Positions 34,707 through 43,171 of a stretch of DNA of 64,000 nt are shown in pieces. Location: assembly GCA_036378155.1 (NCBI GenBank), contig DASUXA010000009.1:11573-75572 (forward strand). Direction: 5' to 3'. This stretch comes from DASUXA01 sp036378155 (lineage in GTDB: Bacteria > Actinomycetota > Actinomycetes > Mycobacteriales > Micromonosporaceae). The notes beneath the pieces are model-generated. The model searched no databases. It had not been told where the DNA came from and was given only the letters and a program-made list of their open reading frames with translations. Positions within the stretch are counted from its first letter, which is position 1; the number at the start of each line of letters is the position of its first letter. The position numbers and the translations under genes are program-made.

Positions 34707-37700
34707 TCAGTACGGCAACGTGATCGTCGACTGGTTACCGACGCCGAGCGTGGTCGCGCTGGACCCGATCGCGTTCCACACCTCGACCTTGACCCGACCG
34801 CCGCTGAGGTTCGCGAACGAGCCGGTGCTCGACATCAGCCCGGTCGACTGGGTGTAGTACTCGTACCCGACCACGGGATCGGTGGCGTAGTAGTGGTACG
34901 TCTCCACCCGGTCGTACGTGCCGTCCCCGGTGAAGTCGTACGACACCCGCACCTGAACCCCGTCACCCACGCTGGTACCGGCGTCCACGAACAGATCGAA
35001 CCGGGTCGCCGCGCCCGAGTACGCCGCCGTCAACCCCGTCGCCAGATACGTCACCTGAGCATGGGGCGTACCGTCGTAGTTCCCGTTCGCCGCCGCGACG
35101 GTGTCCGCCGACCCCGCGCCCTGCGTCCCGGTCAAACCACCACCGGCCTGCGGATACAGCGTGGCGCTGAACGGCGACGTGCCGGTCGGGGACGGAGACG
35201 GCGACGCCCCCGTGAAGGGCAGGGTGATCGTGGACTGGCTGCCGACGCCGAGCGCGGTCGGGCTGGACCCGATCGCGTTCCACACCTCGACCTTGACCCG
35301 ACCGCCGCTGAGGTCCGCGAACGACCCACTGCTCGACATCAGCCCGGTCGACTGGGTGTAGTGCTCGTACCCCGGAACGGGATCGGTGGCGTAGTAGTGG
35401 TACGTCTCCACCCGGTCGTACGTGCCGTCCCCGGTGAAGTCGTACGACACCCGCACCTGGACGCCGTTGCCGACCGCGGTGTTCGCGTCGACGAACAGGT
35501 TGAACTGACCTGCCGTGCCCGAGTAGTCCGCGGTCAGTCCGGTCGCCAGATAGGTCTGCTGGGCGTGCGGTGTGCCGTCGTAGTTCCCGTTCGCCGCCGC
35601 GACCGTGTCCGCCGCCGCCGCGCCCTGCGTCCCGGTCAGACCGCCACCGGCCTGCAGGTACAGCGTGGCGCTGAACGGCGACGGGGACCCGGTCGGCGAC
35701 GGGGACGGCGACCCGCTGGGCGACGGCGACGCCGATCCGCTGGGTGTCGTCGAGGGCGACGGGCTCGGGTTGGTACCGCCGCTGGCGTTGCCGCCGCTCC
35801 AGGTGATCGCGCCCGTGGTCGCGGTCTTTCCGGCGGGCACGGTCAGGGTCGTACCGTCGGAGAACGTCACCGTCAGCGGGGCGGCGGTGATGTTCGCCGC
35901 CACGTAGGTCCGCGCGCCGTTCCGGCTGAACACCTTAGCCAGCGGATGGTTGGCGGTGACCGAGGTGTCGACGGTGCCCAGGGCGTTCAGGTTGTCGATC
36001 CAGTGGAAGGTGTGCGCCTTGCTTTCGCCCTCCTCCGAGGTGAAGGTGCTGTTCGCGCGGAAGTTGGACAGCGCGGTCGGCGCGTCGCCGAGAGCCAGGA
36101 ACTCCCAGAGGATGTCCTGCCAGATGGTCGGCGGCCCACCGTTGTTGGTGACCATGTCGTTGTAGTTGCGGACCACATAGCTCGGGTCGTCGCCCAGGTA
36201 GAAGTGCCCACCGGTGACGGGCAGCAGGTTGATGCCCTGGATCTGCTCGGGTTCGGAACTGAACCAGGTCGAGTACGCGGCGCCGTCGCCCCAGACCATG
36301 CCGACCTCGTTGTGCCCGAAGCTCGCCGGGAAGTTCTGGTCGCGGACGTCGAACCAGTACTCCGAAATCGCCGCCGCCTCGGTGGTGTAGATGTAGATAC
36401 CCGCGTCGCGTACGGCGGTGTTCCCGGTCGCCTGTCCCCACTGGATCAGCGCGTTGGCGAAGTTCATGCCCTCGGACGACGACTCCTGGTTGTTGCCGGC
36501 GGCGAACGACCCGTGCCCGGACGCCCAGTCGTGACCCGCGTAGATGTCGAAGTCGCGCAGGTACGGGAACCGCGTGTCGGCGCGGTCGTAGTTGTTCGCG
36601 TCGCGGATCAGCAGGTCGACCATCCCGCCGTACTGGCTGCTCGACGCCCAGGTCGGGTCGAACTTGGCGAGGGTCGCCGCCGCCGCGACGAAGTACCCGT
36701 AGTGGAAGTGGTGGTCGTTGAGTTCCTGGTCGGACCCGTACGACGCGGGGTATCCGATCAGGGTGCCCCAGTTGTGGTCGTAGTAGAACACCCGGCTGGT
36801 CTTGCCGGGCGAGGCGGTGAACCAGTCGGTGAGCCTGGTCCGGATCGCGTTCAGCGCGGCGTCCCGGACGGTGGTCAGGTTCAACTGGTCGGCGATCTCG
36901 GCGATCCGCGCGGCACGCCCCAGTCCCTTGCCGGTCCAGTACGTGTCGTCGCCCTGGACCTTCATCGGGTCGGACAGCTCGTTGTCCAGGTACGCGGTGA
37001 CGGTGGACAGGTCCGCGCCGGAGCTGTCCACCGCCGCCGGGATCTCCGGCAGCACGCCCTGGTACGTCGTCACGGTCTGGAAGCTCTGCACGCCGACCAG
37101 CGTCTTCATGGTGCCGCGCGGCGAGACGTAGGTCGCCGCGATCGGGGTACCGCCGGCGAGGCTGTGCCACTGGTGCGGGTAGAGCGCCGCGACGGTACCG
37201 ACGGCGCTGCCTTCGCGGGCGGTGGTGGTCAGCGTGTACGTGGTGGTCAGCGTCGACGACGCCGGGTCGTAGCGGTAGCTGACCCTGGTGTCGGTCACTT
37301 CCGCGTACGCGTACCGCCCGAAGCTGGCGAGCAGGTCGCTCCGGTCGGTGTTCGTGCTGGTGGGGGTCGTCGGCAGGACCGCGACGGAGAAGTACCCCTT
37401 GCCGGCGAGGTTGGAGGTGATCGCCGCGCCGCCGACCGTCCAGGTCGCCCCGGTCGGCGCGTAGGCGACGTAGTCGTGGCCGTTGGCGGTGAAGCCGATC
37501 GACGAGCCCGTGTTGCTCCAGACGGTCGGGGTGCCGGTGACGGTGATCTGGGCGTCGCCCCCGGTGATGTGGAAATACGCGAACGGAAGTCCGTGCCCGA
37601 TGGTCGCCCGCATGGTGCGGGCGCCGTCGTTCCAGTAGGGCGTCACGGTCCAGTCGGTCCAGCCGGCGACCTTGACGTCCGGCGAGCTGAGCCCGGCGAC

Positions 37701-38132
37701 GCCGACGAGGATGTCCTGGCTGTACGGGAAGTGGTACTCCCCCACTCCGGTGGCGGTGCCGGTGATCTGCGGCGTGGTGGTGTACGAGAAACCGAGCCCG
37801 CCGCCGAACGTGTCGTACCCGATCGGGTGGGCGTAGAGCGGCTCGCCGTACGCGCAGTCGGTGCGCTTGAACAGGATCGACGACCACCAGTCGTTGGTGG
37901 GTACGGCACCGGTCGGCGCGTCGGCGGTGACGTACTGGCGCGGGTTGGTGGACAGGTTCCCGCAGCCGGTGGGCAGGTTGCGACCGGCGGGAAGGGTATC
38001 GGTGTAGCTGCCGGCGCCGACGGTGCCGGCTCGGGCGGGACGGGCGAGGGCGAGCCCGACGAGGGCGGCGGCGGTGGCGACCGCGGCGACGGTGACGAAC
38101 GCGGCGAGCCCGGGTCTTCTGCTGGATCTCAT
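34707..38132 (-). CDS. secreted GH81 endo-beta-1,3-glucanase with two C-terminal binding modules
   Basis: A 1141-residue exported enzyme hydrolysing beta-1,3-glucan (laminarin, fungal wall). A signal peptide (PGLAAFVTVAAVATAAALVG) is followed by the GH81 catalytic domain (about residues 45-700) with TNDWWSSILF, the putative catalytic Asp in ELNDHHFHYGYF and the Glu pair in GNNQESSSEGMN. A Thr/Gly region and a Ser/Pro linker lead to two nearly identical modules of about 155 residues (FSATLY to TITLP), CBM56-like. A LacI-type operator and a TTGACA promoter lie upstream. GGAG precedes the ATG. Confidence 0.92.
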   Translation of the reverse strand: MRSSRRPGLAAFVTVAAVATAAALVGLALARPARAGTVGAGSYTDTLPAGRNLPTGCGNLSTNPRQYVTADAPTGAVPTNDWWSSILFKRTDCAYGEPLYAHPIGYDTFGGGLGFSYTTTPQITGTATGVGEYHFPYSQDILVGVAGLSSPDVKVAGWTDWTVTPYWNDGARTMRATIGHGLPFAYFHITGGDAQITVTGTPTVWSNTGSSIGFTANGHDYVAYAPTGATWTVGGAAITSNLAGKGYFSVAVLPTTPTSTNTDRSDLLASFGRYAYAEVTDTRVSYRYDPASSTLTTTYTLTTTAREGSAVGTVAALYPHQWHSLAGGTPIAATYVSPRGTMKTLVGVQSFQTVTTYQGVLPEIPAAVDSSGADLSTVTAYLDNELSDPMKVQGDDTYWTGKGLGRAARIAEIADQLNLTTVRDAALNAIRTRLTDWFTASPGKTSRVFYYDHNWGTLIGYPASYGSDQELNDHHFHYGYFVAAAATLAKFDPTWASSSQYGGMVDLLIRDANNYDRADTRFPYLRDFDIYAGHDWASGHGSFAAGNNQESSSEGMNFANALIQWGQATGNTAVRDAGIYIYTTEAAAISEYWFDVRDQNFPASFGHNEVGMVWGDGAAYSTWFSSEPEQIQGINLLPVTGGHFYLGDDPSYVVRNYNDMVTNNGGPPTIWQDILWEFLALGDAPTALSNFRANSTFTSEEGESKAHTFHWIDNLNALGTVDTSVTANHPLAKVFSRNGARTYVAANITAAPLTVTFSDGTTLTVPAGKTATTGAITWSGGNASGGTNPSPSPSTTPSGSASPSPSGSPSPSPTGSPSPFSATLYLQAGGGLTGTQGAAAADTVAAANGNYDGTPHAQQTYLATGLTADYSGTAGQFNLFVDANTAVGNGVQVRVSYDFTGDGTYDRVETYHYYATDPVPGYEHYTQSTGLMSSSGSFADLSGGRVKVEVWNAIGSSPTALGVGSQSTITLPFTGASPSPSPTGTSPFSATLYPQAGGGLTGTQGAGSADTVAAANGNYDGTPHAQVTYLATGLTAAYSGAATRFDLFVDAGTSVGDGVQVRVSYDFTGDGTYDRVETYHYYATDPVVGYEYYTQSTGLMSSTGSFANLSGGRVKVEVWNAIGSSATTLGVGNQSTITLPY
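34710..35684 (-). repeat. duplicated about 470-bp module in the GH81 gene
   Basis: The C-terminal binding module is encoded twice at about 34710-35180 and 35214-35684, offset by about 504 bases. Most positions are identical, including long stretches of silent sites, which indicates a recent duplication or gene conversion. Confidence 0.85.
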
Positions 38133-38158
38133 TGTCGCTCCGCGAAAAGAGACTGATG

Positions 38159-38172
38159 TGAGAGCGCTCTCT
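38159..38172. promoter_or_regulatory. LacI-type operator 1 (GH81 side)
   Basis: TGAGAGCGCTCTCT is a near-palindrome with the central CG typical of LacI-family operators. It lies just downstream of the GH81 promoter and matches the perfect copy at 38315. Confidence 0.75.
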
Positions 38173-38179
38173 GAGCGGG

Positions 38180-38208
38180 AGTAAACGCCGGCTCTGGATG
38201 ACTGTCAA
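38180..38208 (-). promoter_or_regulatory. promoter of the GH81 gene
   Basis: On the minus strand TTGACA (38208-38203), 17-base spacer and TTTACT (38185-38180), followed by operator 1 at the predicted transcript start. Confidence 0.6.
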
Positions 38209-38274
38209 TATCTCGACGCAAAGTCCTCCGTGGATCTACCGCCGCACGCCAGGCACTCGGGCACGCGCCGCGGC

Positions 38275-38303
38275 TTGACACCGCGATGATCCGGAGTCAC
38301 CCT
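38275..38303 (+). promoter_or_regulatory. promoter of the sugar-importer operon
   Basis: TTGACA at 38275-38280 with a weak -10 region around 38298. Operator 2 follows about 12 bases later. Confidence 0.5.
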
Positions 38304-38314
38304 GTACGGCACCT

Positions 38315-38330
38315 GTGAGAGCGCTCTCAC
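38315..38330. promoter_or_regulatory. LacI-type operator 2 (importer side)
   Basis: GTGAGAGCGCTCTCAC is a perfect 16-base palindrome between the promoter and start codon of the solute-binding protein gene. The LacI regulator at 43172-44188 is the probable ligand-sensing repressor. Confidence 0.85.
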
Positions 38331-38354
38331 GACCGAGTCATCGAGGAGACTCCC

Positions 38355-39644
38355 ATGCCACGCTCCGGGCTTCGGCGCCGGGCCCTGCTGACCGGGCTCA
38401 CCGCGCTCATGGCCGTCACCGCTACCGCCGGCTGCGCCGGTACCGGCGCGAAGGAGGACCCGAACGCGCCCGTCACGCTGACCATCAACCTGTTCGGAGA
38501 CTTCGGGTACAAGCAGCTCTACGACGAGTACCGCAAGACCCACCCGAACGTGACGATCAAGGAAAACGTCACCGACTACGGCACCCACCACAAGAACCTG
38601 CAGGCGCACTTAGTCGCCGGAGCCGGCGCCGCCGACATCGAGGCCATCGAAATCGGGCAGGTCGCCGCCTTCCAGCCGCAGGCGAACAAGTTCGTCAACT
38701 TCCTCGACCACGGTGTGGACACCAGCCAGTGGACCGACTGGAAATGGAAGGCAGCCGCCAGCCCGGACGGGAAGCAGCTGTTCGGGCTCGGTACCGACAT
38801 CGGCGGGCTCGCGCTGTGCTACCGGCGTGACCTGTTCGCCGCAGCCGGGCTGCCCACCGACCGCGACAAGGTCGCCGAACTGATGCCCACCTGGGACGCG
38901 TACCTGACGGTCGGGAAGACCTTCCTGGCGAAGAGCCCGAACCGGAACGTGAAATGGTTCGACTCGTCCGGAAACCTGTACAACGCGATCGCCGCCCAGG
39001 CCGACGAGGGCGTGTACGACGCGTCCGGCGCGCTGGTCATCGACACCAACCCGGCGGTGAAGAGCGCGTTCGACACCGCGGTCGCCGCCGCCCAGGCGGG
39101 CGAGTCCGCCAAGCTCGGCGCGTTCAGTCCGGAGTGGAACACCGGCTTCCAGAAGGGACAGTTCGCCACCGTCACCTGCCCGTCCTGGATGACCGCGTAC
39201 ATCCGCGACCAGGCGCCCGACACCACGGGCAAGTGGGACATCGCCCGCATCCCCGGTACCGGCGGCGGCAACTGGGGCGGCTCCTACCTGACCGTGCCGA
39301 CACAAGGCAAGCACCAGGCTGCCGCGATCGAGCTGGCGAAGTGGCTGACCGCGCCGGAACAGGAAGCCTGGTTGTTCAAGAACAAGGGCAACTTCCCGTC
39401 CGACCAGGCGCTCTGGAGCCAGCCCGAGATCGCCAACTACACCGATCCGTTCTTCAACAACGCTCCGGTCGGCGCGATCTTCTCCGCCTCCGCCAAGGCG
39501 CTCAAGCCGCAGCCGCTCGGACCGCATGCCGGGGACATCGGCAACGTGATCGGCAACGCGCTGGTCTCGGTCGAACAAGGGACCGCGTCCCCGCAGGACG
39601 CCTGGGCGAAGACGTTGACCGAGGTCAAAAACCTCACCTCGTGA
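38355..39644 (+). CDS. ABC sugar importer solute-binding lipoprotein
   Basis: A 429-residue extracellular sugar-binding lipoprotein of ABC-importer family 1. A twin-Arg-like start is followed by the lipobox VTATAGC, giving a lipid-anchored Cys. The mature part has VTLTINLFGDFGYKQLYDEY and the hinge SWMTAYIRDQAPDTTGKW. GAGGAG precedes the ATG. It is the first gene of a five-gene locus (binding protein, two permeases, GH1, LacI), under a LacI-type operator. With GH81 divergent and GH1 downstream, beta-1,3-gluco-oligosaccharides are the likely ligand. No ATPase gene is present; a shared MsiK-type ATPase is expected elsewhere. Confidence 0.9.
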   Translation: MPRSGLRRRALLTGLTALMAVTATAGCAGTGAKEDPNAPVTLTINLFGDFGYKQLYDEYRKTHPNVTIKENVTDYGTHHKNLQAHLVAGAGAADIEAIEIGQVAAFQPQANKFVNFLDHGVDTSQWTDWKWKAAASPDGKQLFGLGTDIGGLALCYRRDLFAAAGLPTDRDKVAELMPTWDAYLTVGKTFLAKSPNRNVKWFDSSGNLYNAIAAQADEGVYDASGALVIDTNPAVKSAFDTAVAAAQAGESAKLGAFSPEWNTGFQKGQFATVTCPSWMTAYIRDQAPDTTGKWDIARIPGTGGGNWGGSYLTVPTQGKHQAAAIELAKWLTAPEQEAWLFKNKGNFPSDQALWSQPEIANYTDPFFNNAPVGAIFSASAKALKPQPLGPHAGDIGNVIGNALVSVEQGTASPQDAWAKTLTEVKNLTS

Positions 39645-39657
39645 CCGGACCCCGGCT

Positions 39658-39739
39658 GGTTCCGGCGCCCGACGGGCGCGGTGCGCCCGACGGGCGCACC
39701 GCGCCGCACGCGGGCACGCCCGCGTGCGGCGCCGGAACC
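39658..39739 (+). promoter_or_regulatory. nested stem-loops between binding-protein and permease genes
   Basis: An outer 12-base stem (GGTTCCGGCGCC 39658-39669 with GGCGCCGGAACC 39728-39739) encloses two strong hairpins: a 14-base stem at 39675-39705 and a 13-base stem at 39703-39730. The outer and inner stems partly compete. Such structures after the first gene commonly protect the binding-protein mRNA and lower read-through to the permeases. Confidence 0.65.
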
Positions 39740-39761
39740 ACCCTTCCGCCAAGGAGTACCC

Positions 39762-40733
39762 GTGTCCCTGATGACCAGGCGAACACCTGACGCCGGGGCG
39801 GTCGGAGTCGACAGCCGTCGCGTCCGGTGGCACCGCCTCGACATGACAGCCTCCCCGTACCTGTACATCGCGCCGTTCTTCCTGATCTTCGGCGTGTTCG
39901 GGCTGTTCCCGCTCGCGTACACCGCGTACGTGTCGCTCACCGGGTGGCGCGTGGACCAGCCGGGCAGCGAAGGTCGACTGGTCGGCGTGGACAACTACGT
40001 CGCGCTGCTCCACGACCCGTTCTTCTGGAACGCGTTGCGCAACACCATCGCCATCGGCGTGCTGTCCACCGTGCCGCAACTGCTGCTCGCTCTGGGCCTC
40101 GCGCACCTGCTCAATTACCGTTTGCGCGGTCGCACCCTGTTCCGCATGGGCGTCCTGCTGCCGAACGTCACCTCGGTCGCGGCGGTGACGATCATCTTCG
40201 TGCAGTTGTTCGGACGCGACCACGGCCTGGTCAACTGGCTGCTCGGCGCGTTCGGGGTGAGCCGTACCGACTGGCAGGCGGGCACCTGGACGTCCTGGAT
40301 CGCCATCTCGATCATCGTCACCTGGCGATGGACCGGGTACAACGCGCTGATCTACCTCGCCGGGATGCAGGCGATCCCGTTCGAGTTGTACGAGTCGGCG
40401 GCGCTGGACGGCGCGAGCCGTCGCCGGCAGTTCTGGACCATCACGGTACCGATGCTGCGCCCCACCATCCTGTTCACGGTGATCGTGTCCACGATCGGCG
40501 CGCTGCAACTGTTCGGCGAGCCGCTGCTGTTCAACCCGACGCAGACGCCCAGCTCCGGCGGGTCGCGACACCAGTTCCAGACCCTCGCCCTCTACACGTA
40601 CGACCAGTTCTGGCAGAAGTTCAAGTACGGCTACGGCGCGGCGATCTCCTGGGCGATGTTCCTGGTGATCGTGCTGATCGTCGGGCTGAACCTGGTCCTG
40701 GCACGCCGGATCCGAGGAGTGGACTCGCGATGA
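39762..40733 (+). CDS. ABC sugar importer permease (MalF/MsmF type)
   Basis: A 323-residue inner-membrane permease with six predicted helices, for example YLYIAPFFLIFGVFGLFPLA and FTVIVSTIGALQLFGEPLLF. The EAA loop is YESAALDGASRRRQFWTITV (ESAALDGA...P). The GTG at 39762 follows AAGGAG at correct distance; an upstream frame beginning at 39681 is in the hairpin region and rejected. It overlaps the next permease by four bases (ATGA). Confidence 0.92.
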   Translation: MSLMTRRTPDAGAVGVDSRRVRWHRLDMTASPYLYIAPFFLIFGVFGLFPLAYTAYVSLTGWRVDQPGSEGRLVGVDNYVALLHDPFFWNALRNTIAIGVLSTVPQLLLALGLAHLLNYRLRGRTLFRMGVLLPNVTSVAAVTIIFVQLFGRDHGLVNWLLGAFGVSRTDWQAGTWTSWIAISIIVTWRWTGYNALIYLAGMQAIPFELYESAALDGASRRRQFWTITVPMLRPTILFTVIVSTIGALQLFGEPLLFNPTQTPSSGGSRHQFQTLALYTYDQFWQKFKYGYGAAISWAMFLVIVLIVGLNLVLARRIRGVDSR

Positions 40734-41656
40734 CCGCCCCGATCACCACCGCTCCCCCGACGCCGCACCGACCCGGCGACCGACCGTCCACCGGGCGGCG
40801 CCCTGCCCCGCGCCGCCGACGCGGCTCGGCGACCAGCCAACTGCGCGCCGGGCGCGGCACGTACCTGCTGCTCGCCGTGGTCACCGCGATCTCGGTCTTC
40901 CCGATCTACTGGTCGCTGGTCGCCGCCTCGCACGACAACGCCGCGATCAGCGCCATGCCGCCGGCGCTGCTGCCCGGCGGCGAACTGCTGACCAATCTGC
41001 GCAAGGTCTTCGACCAGACCGAGATGGCGTTGGCGTTGGCGAATTCGCTGATCGTCGCGGCGACCGTGACGATTTCGGTGGTGTTCACCTCGACGCTGGC
41101 CGGATTCGCGTTCTCGAAACTGCGTTTCCGCGGGCGGCAGGGACTGCTCGCGACGGTGGTCGCGACGATGATGGTGCCCACCCAACTCGCCATCATTCCG
41201 CTGTACATCATGATGGCGAACTGGTTCGGCTGGGCGGACCACATCATCGCGGTCATCCTGCCCGGGGCGGCGAGCGCATTCGGTGTCTTCTTCATGCGGC
41301 AATATCTGGCGACCGCGCTGCCGTACGAGTTGCTCGAGGCGGGACGGGTCGACGGGTGTTCCACCTTCCGCATGTACTGGCACATCGTGCTGCCCGTGGC
41401 GCGACCCGCGGCAGCGGTACTCGGAATGCTGACTTTCATGGCGGTGTGGAACGACTTCTACTGGCCGCTGGTGGTACTGACGCCGCAAAATCCGACGGTG
41501 CAGGTGGCGCTTTCGTCGCTGGCCGGGGGTTACATTCAGGACTATTCACTCGTACTGACCGGGGCGCTAGTATCCACACTGCCGGTACTCGCCGTTTTCG
41601 GGCTGATGGGTCGGCAGGTCATCGGCGGAATCATGCAGGGAGCGGTCAAGGGATGA
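40730..41656 (+). CDS. ABC sugar importer permease (MalG/MsmG type)
   Basis: A 308-residue permease. After a basic Pro-rich cytosolic N-terminus of about 40 residues come six helices; the EAA motif is LLEAGRVDGCSTFRMYWHIV, and the C-terminus GGIMQGAVKG is family-typical. It forms the heterodimeric channel with the preceding permease. The ATG at 40730 overlaps the preceding stop, and its own stop overlaps the GH1 start, so all are translationally coupled. Confidence 0.92.
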   Translation: MTAPITTAPPTPHRPGDRPSTGRRPAPRRRRGSATSQLRAGRGTYLLLAVVTAISVFPIYWSLVAASHDNAAISAMPPALLPGGELLTNLRKVFDQTEMALALANSLIVAATVTISVVFTSTLAGFAFSKLRFRGRQGLLATVVATMMVPTQLAIIPLYIMMANWFGWADHIIAVILPGAASAFGVFFMRQYLATALPYELLEAGRVDGCSTFRMYWHIVLPVARPAAAVLGMLTFMAVWNDFYWPLVVLTPQNPTVQVALSSLAGGYIQDYSLVLTGALVSTLPVLAVFGLMGRQVIGGIMQGAVKG

Positions 41657-43104
41657 GTTCTGTCACGCGCTCGGGTACGGCCACCGGTCCGACGCCCGGT
41701 CACCATGCCGATTCCGAACGTTCGCTGCGCTTTCCGCCCGACTTCCTGTGGGGCGCCGCGACCGCCGCGTACCAGGTCGAAGGCGCCAGCACCGCGGACG
41801 GTCGCACCCCGAGCATCTGGGACACGTTCAGCGCGACACCAGGCGCCGTGGCGTGCGGGCACACCGGAGCCGAGGCGACCGACCATTACCACCGGTACGA
41901 GCAGGACATCAAGCTCATGAGCGAGCTGGGTCTGGGCGCGTACCGCTTCTCCGTCGCATGGCCCCGGTTCCAGCCCGGCGGGCGCGGTCCGGTCAACCCG
42001 GCGGGGCTCGCGTTCTACGACCGGCTCGTGGACGGGCTGCTGCAGGCGGGCATCGAACCCGCGCTCACCCTGTACCACTGGGACCTGCCGCAGGAACTCG
42101 AGGACGCCGGCGGCTGGACGGCGCGCGACACGTCGGAGCGGTTCGCGGAGTACGCCGGGCTGGTCGCGGCGCGGCTGGGCGACCGGGTGCGGTACTGGTC
42201 CACGCTCAACGAGCCGTGGTGCTCCGCCTATCTGGGGTACGCGACCGGCGAGCACGCGCCGGGGCGACGCGACCCGATCGCCTCGCTGCGCGCGGTACAC
42301 CACCTGCTGCTCGGTCACGGTCTCGCGATCCGGTCGCTGCGCGCGCACCTGCCGGCGAACGCCCAGACGTCGATCGTGTTGAACCTCGCCCAGGTCCGCC
42401 CCGCCGACGACAGCGCAGCGGACGTCGAAGCCGCGCGCCTGGTCGACGGCGTGTACAACCGGGTGTTCCTGTCGCCGCTGTTCCACGGCGAATATCCGGC
42501 GGACGTGCTCGCCGCGACGGCGCACCTGACCGACTGGGGATTCGTGCGCGACGGCGACCTGGACGTCGTCGCCTCGCCGATCGACCTGCTGGGCATTAAC
42601 TACTACCAGCCCACCGTCGTCGCCGCCGGCGCCGACCCGGACGCGGAAGCGCCCGCCCTGCCCGGTCTGCAGGACGTCCGGTTCGTCCAGCCGCCCGGAC
42701 CGGTCACCGACATGGGCTGGGCGGTCGACGCCACCGGACTGTCCGACCTGCTGCTGCGGGTCCACCGGGAGCTGCCCGACCTGCCGATCCTGGTCACCGA
42801 GAACGGCGCGGCGTACCCGGACGACGTCTGCGCCGACGGCGCGGTGCACGATCCGGACCGCATCGAGTACCTGCGATCCCACCTGGTCGCGGCGCACCGG
42901 GCGCTGACCGCCGGGGTCGACCTGCGCGGGTACTTCGTCTGGTCGCTGCTGGACAACTTCGAATGGGCGTTCGGGTACACCAAACGCTTCGGTCTGGTAC
43001 ACGTCGACTACTCGACCCAGCGCCGTACGCTGAAGGACAGCGCCCACTGGTACGCGAAGGTCATCAGCCGCAACGGCGTCGACACCGCGCCGGGCGAGCG
43101 GTGA
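41653..43104 (+). CDS. GH1 beta-glucosidase
   Basis: A 483-residue GH1 (beta/alpha)8 enzyme, cytosolic because no signal peptide is seen. The acid/base Glu lies in WSTLNEPWCSAYLGY and the nucleophile Glu in ILVTENGAAYPDD. The sugar-subsite block FPPDFLWGAATAAYQVEG is at the N-terminus. It would release glucose from imported beta-glucosides. The ATG at 41653 overlaps the permease stop by four bases. Specificity for beta-1,3 linkages is inferred from the GH81 neighbour. Confidence 0.94.
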   Translation: MSSVTRSGTATGPTPGHHADSERSLRFPPDFLWGAATAAYQVEGASTADGRTPSIWDTFSATPGAVACGHTGAEATDHYHRYEQDIKLMSELGLGAYRFSVAWPRFQPGGRGPVNPAGLAFYDRLVDGLLQAGIEPALTLYHWDLPQELEDAGGWTARDTSERFAEYAGLVAARLGDRVRYWSTLNEPWCSAYLGYATGEHAPGRRDPIASLRAVHHLLLGHGLAIRSLRAHLPANAQTSIVLNLAQVRPADDSAADVEAARLVDGVYNRVFLSPLFHGEYPADVLAATAHLTDWGFVRDGDLDVVASPIDLLGINYYQPTVVAAGADPDAEAPALPGLQDVRFVQPPGPVTDMGWAVDATGLSDLLLRVHRELPDLPILVTENGAAYPDDVCADGAVHDPDRIEYLRSHLVAAHRALTAGVDLRGYFVWSLLDNFEWAFGYTKRFGLVHVDYSTQRRTLKDSAHWYAKVISRNGVDTAPGER

Positions 43105-43171
43105 CGTCCTCGACCGCGTCGCCACAACTGAACAGCCGCGGCGGAATCGACAACAACGACGAGGGGTGCCG

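Noticed and set aside
39681..39761. Earlier start of the first permease
   Set aside because: The region consists of hairpins, and AAGGAG supports GTG 39762.
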